Shown one piece after another: positions 1 to 8,276 of a DNA stretch of 64,000 nucleotides. The DNA is taken from contig JAFDYX010000013.1 in the NCBI GenBank assembly GCA_018267215.1, forward strand, positions 1 to 64,000, read 5' to 3'. The notes beneath the pieces are model-generated. The model was not told where the DNA came from and searched no databases. It was given only the letters and a program-made list of their open reading frames with translations. The stretch is from Bacteroidota bacterium. Its GTDB lineage: Bacteria > Bacteroidota > Bacteroidia > Cytophagales > Cyclobacteriaceae. The position numbers were made by a program, and so were the translations under genes. How positions within the stretch are numbered: position 1 is the first letter of the stretch; each line of letters begins with the position of its first letter.

Positions 1-60
1 CTGTTCCTGTTGTTTGAGAATGCCTACGATCTGGCTCTCACTGAATTTTGTTGTTTTCAT
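1..60 (-). CDS. IS3-family transposase OrfA, N-terminal 20 codons only (partial)
   Basis: The minus strand encodes a start Met at 60 followed by KTTKFSESQIVGILKQQEQ, the classic N-terminus of IS3-family OrfA proteins, whose helix-turn-helix begins with a (K/R)(F/Y)(T/S)xxQI(V/I)xIL(K/R) pattern. OrfA binds the element ends and is normally joined to the OrfB DDE integrase by a programmed -1 frameshift. Only the first 20 codons fall in the window, so integrity and activity cannot be judged. Confidence 0.8.
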   Translation of the reverse strand, partial: MKTTKFSESQIVGILKQQEQ

Positions 61-86
61 TTTCTCCCAATTTTAACGATTAAACT

Positions 87-230
87 CTATTTATAATCGC
101 TACTGTTTTTGGGGGAGCTTTCACTGCCACTCATCGCCAAAACTAAAACTAACAAAAACATAAAAGCCAGCAGCGAGTGATTAAAAATACCGGGGTCGGA
201 AAAGATGTACAAGTGCAGTCTAAAGTTCAT
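87..230 (-). pseudogene. 5' end of a polysaccharide-locus membrane protein gene, truncated by the IS3 insertion
   Basis: An ATG at 230 overlaps the stop codon of the upstream glycosyltransferase (ATGA), the usual translational-coupling arrangement in this operon. It opens a frame for about 35 native residues starting MNFRLHLYIFSDPG, followed by a hydrophobic stretch (LLAFMFLLVLVLAMSG) that looks like a first transmembrane helix. At 123 the frame enters the insertion sequence, adds about 12 foreign residues (SESSPKNSSDYK) and ends at a TAG at 87-89, giving a 47-residue product. The position last in a glycosyltransferase run and the early helix would fit an O-antigen polymerase, flippase or acyltransferase, but too little remains to choose. 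The rest of the gene may continue beyond the element outside the window. Confidence 0.7.
107..123. repeat. Putative terminal inverted repeat of the IS3-family element
   Basis: On the minus strand this reads TGAAAGCTCCCCCAAAA, with the TG dinucleotide and C-run/A-run layout typical of IS407-group ends. It lies 47 bp upstream of the OrfA start and directly at the point where the disrupted gene's coding sequence stops making sense. The matching end is outside the window. Confidence 0.5.
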
Positions 231-1357
231 GCATTTAATTCTTTTTCAATCCGATCAACCTGTTTAGCGTATGTGTTATTTCTCGCAAATGATTTTCTTG
301 CCTGTTGGCGTGTTTTAGAATTATATTGTTCGAGAGATTGTATTACCTGCTCAAAAAGAGCAGGCATCTCATCATTGTTTTCCCTGCTTCTACACATTTC
401 TATAAGGCCTGTGTCTTTGTAGGTGGTGATGTTATTGGAGATGACAACCCTCCCTGTACCCAGATACTCCATTACTTTGTGATAGTTAGTGCCTTTACTT
501 TGGTCTTTCTGCACATCGTAGCAAATCAAAAAAGCATCCATGTTTTTTATGGCATCCGCTAACTTACCGGAGGGCACTACTCCATGCAGCCGCACGTTGC
601 CTGCTGCACGGAGAAAATTAATAAAATCTGTCGTTGCCCGATCGGCAGCTCCGCCAATATTCGACTCGCCTAATTGGTAGCTTCCCCAAAAATTAAAAAT
701 TATGTTTTGATGATCCTGGATAATTTGTTGCAAAGTCTTTCGATCTATATCAGGCCGAAGTAAATTTCCGGAAATTCCTACTTGTAGGGGATTATTCGGC
801 ACATAGCCTGATGGAAGTTCATCAGCAATAAACTCATGGCTTACACCATGTGGAATCAAAATACGCGGCACATTATAGGAATGATATTTTTCTAATATTT
901 CAGGGGTTACAGAAAAAATTATCTGTGCTCCCTTTGCTGCTGTTATTGCCTCGTCCGTCCTCGGTTCATCTACCGGATGAAAAATTTTAATACCCTTCTT
1001 AAAATGCGAAAAGGGATACAAATGGCCAATATCGAACGACCACACCACATCCACCGGTTCAACTTGTGTTAACAAATATTTTATGTGCCGTTTCATCAAC
1101 ATCCGAAAAGCAAATGGCCACTTAAATTTTAACCAGTATGGAAAAAATAACTGATGATCAATAACTGTCAGGGAGTTGTTGACCTGCTGAAATTTGAAAC
1201 GATCAAAGAAAAAGACTTTTGTTTGCTCGGGCGGATTTAAAAAATAGACTTTGTTGCCTCGTTTTGCCAGTTCAACAGCATAATGATGTTTGGACAGAAA
1301 CATCTTGCCCCAGGCTTGCGGGGAGAGGATTAAAATTGTTTTGTTTCTTAACTCCAT
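227..1357 (-). CDS. Glycosyltransferase (GT-B fold, family 1/4-like)
   Basis: This 376-residue cytoplasmic protein resembles GT-B glycosyltransferases of surface-polysaccharide clusters. The N-terminal half has the acceptor-side pattern (a beta strand ILILSPQAWG, then HHYAVELAKRGNKVYFL, the usual 'watch the cell and its rival' loop). The C-terminal half carries GISGNLLRPDIDR and a donor-site segment around KGTNYHKVMEYLGTGRVVISN, matching the ExxxxG(K/R) region of family 4 enzymes. It probably adds one sugar to the lipid-linked repeat; donor and linkage cannot be read. It follows the DegT aminotransferase gene by 13 bp and its stop overlaps the start of the IS-truncated membrane gene, so it belongs to the same operon. 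Confidence 0.75.
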   Translation of the reverse strand: MELRNKTILILSPQAWGKMFLSKHHYAVELAKRGNKVYFLNPPEQTKVFFFDRFKFQQVNNSLTVIDHQLFFPYWLKFKWPFAFRMLMKRHIKYLLTQVEPVDVVWSFDIGHLYPFSHFKKGIKIFHPVDEPRTDEAITAAKGAQIIFSVTPEILEKYHSYNVPRILIPHGVSHEFIADELPSGYVPNNPLQVGISGNLLRPDIDRKTLQQIIQDHQNIIFNFWGSYQLGESNIGGAADRATTDFINFLRAAGNVRLHGVVPSGKLADAIKNMDAFLICYDVQKDQSKGTNYHKVMEYLGTGRVVISNNITTYKDTGLIEMCRSRENNDEMPALFEQVIQSLEQYNSKTRQQARKSFARNNTYAKQVDRIEKELNA

Positions 1358-1370
1358 GCTTCAACTGTAT

Positions 1371-2486
1371 TCACGCGGGGTTATTCGAATAAAAGTCTTG
1401 AATACATGCTACCGTATAATCAATCTCTTCACGGGTAAGTTCGGGAAACATGGGCAATGATAAAATTTCATACTGAAGGCGCGATGCTACCGGGAAATCA
1501 TCAGCCACATGGTGTAAATATTGGTAAGCCGGCAAGAACGGAAGCGGTGTAGGATAATGCACGGAGGTTTCTATGCCTTTTAACCGTAAGAATTCGGCCA
1601 ACATATCTCGCTGCTGAGCCCGAATAACATATAAGTGAAAAGTATGTTTAGTGTGAGGGCGCACCTTGGGCAGGGAGATTTGTTTTATCCCGCTTAGCCC
1701 TTGTTGATATCTGGCAGCATGGGCAATGCGCTGGTCGTTCCATTGATGAATGTGCGGTAATTTGGCCAATAGAATAGCTGCCTGCAGGCTGTCCATCCGG
1801 CTGTTCACTCCCTCCATCTGATGCTGATGTTTTTTTAGCGCTCCATGCCGTGCATACATGCACAATTTCGTAGCCAGCGCATCATCATTAGTAATCATGC
1901 ATCCCGCATCGCCATAGGCACCTAAGTTTTTTCCCGGATAAAAACTGAAAGAGGCAGCAATACCGAAAAGTCCGACTTTTTTTCCTTTATATTCAGAAAA
2001 GTGAGATTGCGCACAATCTTCTATCAGATATAATTCATTTTTTTTGCAAAAAGCAGTAATGATATCCATCTCGCAAACCTGTCCTTGCAAGTGAACAGCT
2101 ACCACGGCCTTGGTCTTCGGTGTCAGTTTTTTTTGTAACTGCGTTTCATCTATACTATAATATTCTGGATGAGCATCCACAAAAACTACCCGGGCGCCAG
2201 TTTGTGTAATCGTTTCGGAACTTGATATCCAACTGTTGGCTACTGTCAACACTTCATCACCTGAGCCTACGCCCAGCATCTTTAATATAATATACAGTGA
2301 GTCTGTTCCGTTTCCGCAGGAGATGGTATGATTCACACTATATGCTTTACTAAACTCAACCTCGAATTCATTTACAAAGCGGCCACCAATAAAAGTTGTT
2401 TCCTCAATGACGGTGGAGACAGCCCGGTCAATTTCAGATTGAATATTTTTATATTGTCTGTGCAGGTCTACAAAAGGTACTTTCAT
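1371..2486 (-). CDS. DegT/DnrJ/EryC1/StrS-family sugar aminotransferase
   Basis: This 371-residue PLP-dependent aminotransferase converts a keto-sugar nucleotide to an amino sugar. The internal aldimine lysine sits in SFYPGKNLGAYGDAG, typical of the WbpE/FdtB/QdtB branch acting on 3-keto sugars. An N-terminal substrate loop (GNGTDSLYIILKMLG) and an EDCAQSH cofactor segment are also present. In Pseudomonas aeruginosa O5, a WbpB-type oxidoreductase and WbpE-type aminotransferase make the 3-amino group that WbpG/HisH2/HisF2 later act near. The same gene types are adjacent here (Gfo/Idh gene 30 bp upstream, amidination cassette beyond), so a 3-amino uronic acid route is inferred. The dehydrogenase (WbpA), acetyltransferase (WbpD) and epimerase (WbpI) of that pathway are not in this window. 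Confidence 0.85.
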   Translation of the reverse strand: MKVPFVDLHRQYKNIQSEIDRAVSTVIEETTFIGGRFVNEFEVEFSKAYSVNHTISCGNGTDSLYIILKMLGVGSGDEVLTVANSWISSSETITQTGARVVFVDAHPEYYSIDETQLQKKLTPKTKAVVAVHLQGQVCEMDIITAFCKKNELYLIEDCAQSHFSEYKGKKVGLFGIAASFSFYPGKNLGAYGDAGCMITNDDALATKLCMYARHGALKKHQHQMEGVNSRMDSLQAAILLAKLPHIHQWNDQRIAHAARYQQGLSGIKQISLPKVRPHTKHTFHLYVIRAQQRDMLAEFLRLKGIETSVHYPTPLPFLPAYQYLHHVADDFPVASRLQYEILSLPMFPELTREEIDYTVACIQDFYSNNPA

Positions 2487-2516
2487 GTAAAAAATGTCTA
2501 TGCTGTGTAAACAAAA

Positions 2517-3524
2517 TTAAAAAATAGGTGAAGCCGCATAAATTTTTTCAATGATCTCCACTGTTTTTAAGCCATCGAATGAACTGGTGGTAATCGAAGC
2601 ATTATTTTGCAGCACTTCAATCAGGTTGTCATACACTTTATCGTGGTTGCTCATCGAGCCCACATACGTACCATAGTTATTAGGGCGGTTGCCTTCTGGA
2701 AGATTTTCAATCTTATAATTTTCAATATTCTGGTATTCCAATTCGTTTAGATACTGCCCACCAATTTTCACCGTTCCCTTTTCGCCAAAGATTGTCAGCG
2801 ATCCTTCCATATTTTTTTGGTAGCTGTTAACCGTATAGTTAATAGTGCCGATGGCTCCGTTGTAAAATTCAAGGATCACCACACCGGTATCTTCAAACTC
2901 AATCACACCTTGGTGGGCAAAGTTGCCTCTGAAGGCCTGCACATGTTTTACATCGCCCACAATCCAGTAAATCAAATCTACAAAGTGGCTGAACTGGGTG
3001 AACAAAGTTCCCCCATCTAATTGCAGAGTTCCTTTCCATTCTTTGTAATAATCAGTATTGCGGTTCCAGAAGCAACTGAGTTGAATGCTCATAACCTTAC
3101 CAAGCCTGCCCTCGTCCACCGCCTTTTTCACAGCAGCTACCGGTGGGTTATAACGATTTTGTTTAATGGCAAATAATCGTTTGTTCGATTGCTCTGCAGC
3201 CTGAATCATGCGGCCGCAATCATATATGGTAAGAGCCATGGGTTTCTCGCAAAGCACATGGAACCCAGCCTGAAGAGATAGAATAGCGTGTTGGGCGTGC
3301 AAGCCATTGGGCGAGCAAACTGAAATAACATCTATCTGACGTTCGGCCTGCAACATTTCCTCCAACTGAAAATAAGCCTTAGCCCCATAGCGTTGTGCCA
3401 GTTCGTTTGCCCGCTCGGCCACCACATCACACACAGCTACTAATTCTCCTTTATGGCTGATATGTTCTGCATGTCGTTGTGCGATGCGGCCACAGCCGAT
3501 AATTCCGAACTTAATTTTTTTCAT
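2517..3524 (-). CDS. Gfo/Idh/MocA-family oxidoreductase (WbpB-like role inferred)
   Basis: The protein is 335 residues, with an N-terminal Rossmann motif (FGIIGCGRIAQRHAEH) and the family hallmark EKP (VLCEKPMAL) at about residues 90-100. The C-terminal alpha/beta domain carries the substrate-binding GGTLFTQFSHFVDLIYW segment with the conserved catalytic-type His. Family members oxidise or reduce sugars with NAD(P). Placed between a DegT aminotransferase and a WbpG-type amidotransferase, it is best explained as the enzyme that makes the 3-keto UDP-sugar before transamination. That is inference from synteny; sequence alone does not exclude another sugar dehydrogenase role. It is 3 bp downstream of the amidotransferase gene. 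Confidence 0.8.
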   Translation of the reverse strand: MKKIKFGIIGCGRIAQRHAEHISHKGELVAVCDVVAERANELAQRYGAKAYFQLEEMLQAERQIDVISVCSPNGLHAQHAILSLQAGFHVLCEKPMALTIYDCGRMIQAAEQSNKRLFAIKQNRYNPPVAAVKKAVDEGRLGKVMSIQLSCFWNRNTDYYKEWKGTLQLDGGTLFTQFSHFVDLIYWIVGDVKHVQAFRGNFAHQGVIEFEDTGVVILEFYNGAIGTINYTVNSYQKNMEGSLTIFGEKGTVKIGGQYLNELEYQNIENYKIENLPEGNRPNNYGTYVGSMSNHDKVYDNLIEVLQNNASITTSSFDGLKTVEIIEKIYAASPIF

Positions 3525-3527
3525 TTG

Positions 3528-4676
3528 TTAACGAGTTAACATTTTCCGAAATTTCTGTGTACGTTGAAGTAATCTCATATATTTTTCTTTCAGGTGTTTG
3601 TCTGTTTTAAAATCAGTATGTTGCCGAGGAGGCAATTGCATCATCTGGTTAAACTGACTGTCTGTCAAGCCGAGTTTTTTAACTACATATTCGCGGTCGC
3701 GGTGCAGGTCTTCAGGACTATACAGTGGTTTTCCTAACTCGATAAGAGCCTCCTCCCGGGATAGTTGACCGGAGGCAACCAATGTAGAGAGGTGAGGTTT
3801 CCTCTTATCAATTTTAAATTTTTCTGGTAAAATGTAGGCTTGGTAAAATTTTGTAAAAATAGACTCATAGTGTTTCCCTCCGTAATCGCGCCAGTTCAGT
3901 TCAGAAGAAATAATTTTTTTTACTTCAGCCTTGTTATAGTCCACATAGTTGAGGATTGATACCGGAATCAGACGAAGCACAGCCGAGTAGTAAACATATT
4001 TTTTGAAATCAAAAGTGGGGTAAGTCTTTAATTTTCTTACTCCAAATTGCCGATGAATATCGTTTAGGTTGGCAAAATCCATTTTAGAATATATCCAACT
4101 GGGCGGCATAATATGCTCGGTAACCACGTTCGTGCCGCTGAGGATATACCCTATCTTTTTTTCTTTAGCTAGTTTGTACATCGTGGCGAAGATGGCATGA
4201 TCGGAAACTACTTCTATATCAACAACAGATGCTTTCAGGTACGACAGTTGAATGTCCTTAAACTCTTCCCAGTCCACCACCAGCGTGAATAAGTCAATAT
4301 TCAGTTTCTTCACAATGTTCTCTATGTTCATAACGGCCAACTCAGAGTTCCACCCGTTATCTAAGTGTATAGCCAGCGGGCGCAAGCCCAGAATTTTTGT
4401 CAGGTAAGCCACATAGGTGCTGTCCACACCGCCACTTAACCCAATCAGGCAATCGTACGGTTTACCTTTTCCGTCTGCTTTAATTTTGTTGCTTAGTTCA
4501 TTGAGTTTTTCTTCGGCTGTTATCCCCTTCCATACCGATTTTTTTTCAACTTCTAAATAATCGTGGTAATAATGGCTCACTCCTTTTTCATTAAAACGGA
4601 TATCCGGATCGGCAATGTTGTCCATCACGCTCATAGTGCATTGTCGGTAGCCGGGGTCTGAACTGCTCCAAATCAT
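3528..4676 (-). CDS. wbpG: N-acetyl sugar amidotransferase (WbpG/PseA family) for acetamidino sugar formation
   Basis: This 382-residue ATP-pyrophosphatase (PP-loop) enzyme has the signature CLIGLSGGVDSTYVAYL near residues 80-97. In the WbpG family the enzyme activates the acetamido group of an N-acetyl sugar and transfers ammonia, supplied by HisH2/HisF2, to give an acetamidino group. Family N-termini often carry two CxxC zinc-ribbon pairs. Here the corresponding stretch reads QCTMSVMDNIADPDIRFNE then GVSHYYHDY, so most of those cysteines are replaced, while the PP-loop is intact. The gene precedes the Gfo/Idh gene by 3 bp and follows hisF2 by 10 bp. The symbol is given by family and context; the sugar substrate is inferred. 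Confidence 0.85.
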   Translation of the reverse strand: MIWSSSDPGYRQCTMSVMDNIADPDIRFNEKGVSHYYHDYLEVEKKSVWKGITAEEKLNELSNKIKADGKGKPYDCLIGLSGGVDSTYVAYLTKILGLRPLAIHLDNGWNSELAVMNIENIVKKLNIDLFTLVVDWEEFKDIQLSYLKASVVDIEVVSDHAIFATMYKLAKEKKIGYILSGTNVVTEHIMPPSWIYSKMDFANLNDIHRQFGVRKLKTYPTFDFKKYVYYSAVLRLIPVSILNYVDYNKAEVKKIISSELNWRDYGGKHYESIFTKFYQAYILPEKFKIDKRKPHLSTLVASGQLSREEALIELGKPLYSPEDLHRDREYVVKKLGLTDSQFNQMMQLPPRQHTDFKTDKHLKEKYMRLLQRTQKFRKMLTR

Positions 4677-4686
4677 CTCGCAGGGA

Positions 4687-5451
4687 TTACAAATTAACCC
4701 GCGAAAATAACTCTTTCAGTTCGGTTTCGGATGGGTAGCTGATTAAAACTGCCCGGTGGGGCAACTGAAATACAAACATACTGCCGGCCGCTACTGCCGA
4801 TGCCCCGTGCCGCACAGCATCGTCCAGGTGTTCAATACTGCCGGCACCTCCTGCCGCCACCACCGGTATAGATACTGCCCGGCTGACGGCCTGCACCAAT
4901 GCCACATCAAACCCTTCAAAAGTGCCATCGCGGTCTATACACGTCAGCAAAATTTCTCCGGCACCGGCCTGCTCCATTTTTTTAGCGTAGGCCACCGGGT
5001 CGGCTCCCGTATTTTTTGTGCCGTTGGCCACATAAACCTTGTACTTACCCAGCCAGTTTTTCTTTACATCTATGCCCGCAACAATACTTTGGCTACCTAC
5101 CAATTGGGCGCCCTCCGTTATCAGTTGGGGTGTTTCAAAGGCACTGGTATTGAGTATCACTTTTTCAAAGCCACCTAAAATCAGTTCGCGTATTTGGTGG
5201 ATGGTCGTAATGCCTCCGCCATAGCCCATAGGCATAAACGCTTCGCTGGCAATGTCTTTTAGTTTTTCAATGTGCGGCCCCTTGCCGTTGGTTGACCGAT
5301 CGAGCAGCACGATTTCATCCACACCTTTTTCATTGAATATTTTGACGGCATTGATGGGGTCGCCCACGTATTTATGTTGCCTGAAGCGGATGGACTTAAC
5401 CAGCCCTCCGTCTTGCAGCAACAAAGCAGGGATCACCCGAAAGCGTTTCAT
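4687..5451 (-). CDS. hisF2: HisF2/AglZ-type cyclase-like subunit for acetamidino sugar modification
   Basis: This 254-residue TIM-barrel protein is homologous to the HisF subunit of imidazole glycerol phosphate synthase, with both phosphate-binding halves visible (PMGYGGGITT and VVAAGGAGSIEHL). The N-terminal strand reads RVIPALLLQDGGLVKS where true HisF has a catalytic Asp in IIPCLDV. The loss of that Asp is a mark of the HisF2 branch that does not make histidine and instead channels ammonia to a WbpG-type enzyme. It lies directly between hisH2 (2 bp) and wbpG (10 bp). No other histidine biosynthesis genes are present in the window, which also argues against a his operon. Confidence 0.88.
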   Translation of the reverse strand: MKRFRVIPALLLQDGGLVKSIRFRQHKYVGDPINAVKIFNEKGVDEIVLLDRSTNGKGPHIEKLKDIASEAFMPMGYGGGITTIHQIRELILGGFEKVILNTSAFETPQLITEGAQLVGSQSIVAGIDVKKNWLGKYKVYVANGTKNTGADPVAYAKKMEQAGAGEILLTCIDRDGTFEGFDVALVQAVSRAVSIPVVAAGGAGSIEHLDDAVRHGASAVAAGSMFVFQLPHRAVLISYPSETELKELFSRVNL

Positions 5452-5453
5452 GT

Positions 5454-6071
5454 TCAGATTTTAGTGCAGAAATTTTCGAGCAACTGCATCCCAAAGCGGT
5501 GGCTTTTTTCGGGATGAAACTGAACACCGAAAATATTTTCGTGCGCCACGGCTGCCGTGAACTGATAGCCATACTCAGCCTCCATCAATATATCCTGCTG
5601 TTCGGTTACAGAGGCATGATAAGAGTGTACAAAATAAAAACGGGCATCGTCACCAAGCCCCTGCGTCAATGCAGATGGTTTAGCCACAGAAACGTCTGAC
5701 CAGCTCATGTGCGGAATTTTATGATTATCCGGTAAACGAGAAGTATCAAATTTCACATTCCTGCCTTTCATCCAGCCTAAGCCGGGCAGTTTTCCTTCTT
5801 CACTTCCTTCTAACAGCAACTGCATGCCCACGCAGATGCCGAGCAAGGGTGTTTTATCTTCCTTCACTTTTTTGTTGAGCAGGGGGATCAACCCTGTGTG
5901 GTGCAATTTGGAAGCACAGGTATCAAATGCGCCCACGCCAGGTAAAATAATTTTAGTGGCACGTTGCAAATCTTCTTCGCGCGAAGAGACCAACGCCTCA
6001 ACTCCGATACGCTTCAACATATTTTGGATAGAAGCTAAGTTGCCGATGCCGTAGTTAATGATTGTTAGCAT
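5454..6071 (-). CDS. hisH2: HisH2 glutamine amidotransferase subunit
   Basis: This 205-residue class I glutaminase releases ammonia from glutamine. It has the nucleophilic Cys in LLGICVGMQLL (about residues 77-87) and the His/Glu pair in GVQFHPEKSHRFG near the C-terminus, so the catalytic triad is complete. The N-terminus (IINYGIGNLASIQNMLKRIG) is typical HisH. It probably forms a heterodimer with HisF2, feeding ammonia through the barrel for the WbpG-type reaction. It heads the three-gene amidination cassette and follows a glycosyltransferase by 21 bp. Confidence 0.9.
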   Translation of the reverse strand: MLTIINYGIGNLASIQNMLKRIGVEALVSSREEDLQRATKIILPGVGAFDTCASKLHHTGLIPLLNKKVKEDKTPLLGICVGMQLLLEGSEEGKLPGLGWMKGRNVKFDTSRLPDNHKIPHMSWSDVSVAKPSALTQGLGDDARFYFVHSYHASVTEQQDILMEAEYGYQFTAAVAHENIFGVQFHPEKSHRFGMQLLENFCTKI

Positions 6072-6092
6072 ATATCATATTAAATGCAAGGG

Positions 6093-6902
6093 CTATAAAT
6101 AGTGTTTTATCTTATAAAGAATTTGCTTTATGCCCATTTTATACATCTTGATGCTGTTTTTTTTTAATATTAAATGTATTTGTTCAGCATCCATTGGACA
6201 AGATGGATGAAGTAAAGCTTCTGTTAATACCTCATGCTTTAGTCTACCATAGTTAATTTTCGCATAATTTGATTGTAACTCACTTCCTTCATGAATTCTA
6301 GACCAGTATAAATCTATGGGTATTTTTACCATGGGGTATTCTCTGCTAATTTTAAGCCAAAACTCATAATCGCCAATCATTCGCTTCCCAGAAAAGCCAC
6401 CTATAGAATTAAAAACTTCTCTTTTTATAATAGATGAGCCCGGAGCCCTGTCAAAATGCCCAAATCCATTAAAGTGCTCATGATAAATTTCAAAAGGTGA
6501 TATACAAATCGGAAATGATCTTTGAATTTCACTTATAGATGACAACGCAAAACCAGCATCTGGAAACCTTTCCATATAGTTCACCATGACATCTAATCCA
6601 TAATAATAAATTATATCGTCACTGTCGAGATATTTAATATACTTACCTTTTGCATAACTAACCGCTTTATTCCGATTGGGGTAATCGCCCAAATTATGTT
6701 CGTTTACATAAACCTTAACGCGATTGTCTTTCTGTTCGTAACTGCGCGCTATCGCTACAGTGTTATCTTCCGAACAGTCGTCAACAATAATCAGCTCAAA
6801 GTTTTTGTACGTGGAAGCCAATACACTTTCTATGGCTTCTGCAATATATTTTTCGCGGTTGTAGGCTGTCATTAATACACTTACCAAAGGCTCATTTAGC
6901 AT
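6093..6902 (-). CDS. Family 2 glycosyltransferase
   Basis: This 269-residue GT-A enzyme starts with VSVLMTAYNREKYIAEAIES, followed by the nucleotide-binding DDCSEDNT and the DxD-type YLDSDDIIYYYG motif near residues 93-104. GT2 enzymes transfer a sugar from an NDP donor to the growing lipid-linked glycan at the cytoplasmic face. The C-terminal part is short and visibly A+T-richer than the N-terminal part. Acceptor and donor are not deducible. It lies 21 bp before hisH2 and after a 122 bp gap that contains a hairpin. Confidence 0.85.
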   Translation of the reverse strand: MLNEPLVSVLMTAYNREKYIAEAIESVLASTYKNFELIIVDDCSEDNTVAIARSYEQKDNRVKVYVNEHNLGDYPNRNKAVSYAKGKYIKYLDSDDIIYYYGLDVMVNYMERFPDAGFALSSISEIQRSFPICISPFEIYHEHFNGFGHFDRAPGSSIIKREVFNSIGGFSGKRMIGDYEFWLKISREYPMVKIPIDLYWSRIHEGSELQSNYAKINYGRLKHEVLTEALLHPSCPMDAEQIHLILKKNSIKMYKMGIKQILYKIKHYL

Positions 6903-6959
6903 AGTAAAGTAATACTTTTTAGTTATCTATAAATATGTGCTAGTGAAAAACAAACCTTA

Positions 6960-6987
6960 CTCCTGATGTAGTGTATATATTCAGGAG
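6960..6987 (-). terminator. Hairpin downstream of the GT4 gene, possible weak terminator
   Basis: CTCCTGA at 6960-6966 pairs with TCAGGAG at 6981-6987, with a 14-base loop. On the minus strand it is followed by a T-rich run (GTTTGTTTTT). It lies in the 122 bp gap after the GT4 gene, the largest gap inside the glycosyltransferase run. The long loop makes it weak; it may only attenuate. Confidence 0.35.
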
Positions 6988-7024
6988 AAAGAATAAGTAG
7001 TGGCCCTTTAATCAAGGATACAAA

Positions 7025-8266
7025 TCATGTGCTGTCATAGATAAGTTTCATTCTATTTAAAAATGCTATATGACCAAATTCATTTACAGCATCGGTATGA
7101 AGTGTTATCGGGTTATACCTATCTATTTCATGTCTTATTTTTCTTAATGATTCTACCAATTCATTTACTTCTTCGGGCTCGACCAATATACCTCTATCTG
7201 CCGACAGAAAAAATTCAGGGCCTCCACATCGAGTGGCTAATACGGGTAACCCGCGTGCTAAAGCCTCAATAATAACTACCCCAAAAGTCTCTACTCTACT
7301 GGCCAATACAAATGCATCACTATCATCCAAAAATTGTTTAATCATTTCTTTGGGTTGCTGACGAGCAAACTCAATATTAGTTACCCTTAATTTCATTACC
7401 AACTCTTTCAGGCTTTTCTCCTCAGTCCCATCACCAACAATAAGTAACCTTACACTAGTATCCCCTTCAAAGGCTGTTTGAAATGCTCGTATCAATACAT
7501 CAAATCCTTTTTTATACTCTAATGCACCAACTGAAATAAATTGAAATCCTTCTAATCTTCTACTTGGATAAATTTCTTCCTCAAAAATTTCATGCAATAC
7601 GTTGGGAACAATCTTAGAAAAATGGATGGGGCTATCTAAAAATATTTCCACATCTTTTTTCAAGGCTTCGCTAACAAAAATTATCTGGTTTGCTTCATTC
7701 AAAACTTCATTCAAATATGCTTTAGCTTCCTTAGGTGCCCTACCTGTACGATAGTAGGTACTATGTTCAGTATAGATGTATGGAATATTAATTTTCATTT
7801 TTATCTGATAAGCTAGGTAACCCGCAAACAGAAAGCGGCCATGGGCATGCACAACATCCGGCTTACCTTTATTAGCTAAAATTTCATTCACAGCTATCCA
7901 CCCTCCTTTACACCAATTTTTAATCTGATCCTCCAAGGTATTAAAAATAGAAAAGGAATAACACTGACTTTCAGTAACACAGATATCATCTATTATATAG
8001 GTATTAACCCATTTCTTTATGCCTGATAAATACAACGCAGACTTCAAGCACTCTTTTAAGTATTTTAAACAAACATGTAATTCTAATCTTAATGAAGATT
8101 TAATAAAAGATTTCCCTGTTGCTTCAAAAGAGCCTCGATAATCTACAGATAAGATGTTAACCTTATATTGCTTTCGAATGGCTCTGGCTTGAGCCAACTC
8201 AAAGATAGAAGTAACTTGATGTGTAGGATTGAGTTTTTCTGATGTAATAAACAGAATATGTTTCAA
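7025..8266 (-). CDS. Family 4 glycosyltransferase (GT-B)
   Basis: This 413-residue protein is a clear GT4 enzyme. It has the acceptor-domain pattern PDVVHAHGRFLFAGYLA and YIYTEHSTYYRTGRAP, the interdomain strand FISVGALEYKKGFDVLI, and the donor-site EX7E motif in ETFGVVIIEALARGLPV followed by ATRCGGP. It would add one retained-configuration sugar during repeat-unit assembly in the cytoplasm. The gene is 10 bp downstream of the GT2-methyltransferase fusion and is markedly A+T-rich compared with the flanking export genes. Confidence 0.85.
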   Translation of the reverse strand: MKHILFITSEKLNPTHQVTSIFELAQARAIRKQYKVNILSVDYRGSFEATGKSFIKSSLRLELHVCLKYLKECLKSALYLSGIKKWVNTYIIDDICVTESQCYSFSIFNTLEDQIKNWCKGGWIAVNEILANKGKPDVVHAHGRFLFAGYLAYQIKMKINIPYIYTEHSTYYRTGRAPKEAKAYLNEVLNEANQIIFVSEALKKDVEIFLDSPIHFSKIVPNVLHEIFEEEIYPSRRLEGFQFISVGALEYKKGFDVLIRAFQTAFEGDTSVRLLIVGDGTEEKSLKELVMKLRVTNIEFARQQPKEMIKQFLDDSDAFVLASRVETFGVVIIEALARGLPVLATRCGGPEFFLSADRGILVEPEEVNELVESLRKIRHEIDRYNPITLHTDAVNEFGHIAFLNRMKLIYDST

Positions 8267-8276
8267 AGGATTAATT

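Larger units (their letters stand above)
1..123 (-). mobile_element. End of an IS3-family insertion sequence (IS407-like), cut by the window edge
   Basis: The sequence from the left edge to about position 123 reads on the minus strand as the upstream end of an IS3-family element. It holds the start of an OrfA gene, a short non-coding leader and a terminal sequence of the form TG-N6-CCCCCAAAA at 107-123. From memory this matches the spacing of IS407-group termini. The element interrupts a reading frame that begins at 230, so 123/124 is the likely insertion junction. IS407-group elements usually duplicate 4 bp; the candidate here is CTGC at 124-127. The other end lies outside the window, so neither the second repeat nor the target duplication can be confirmed. 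Confidence 0.65.

Noticed and set aside
4687-6071. Histidine biosynthesis genes hisF and hisH
   Set aside because: HisF lacks its catalytic Asp, the pair is joined to a WbpG-type gene, and no other his genes are present.
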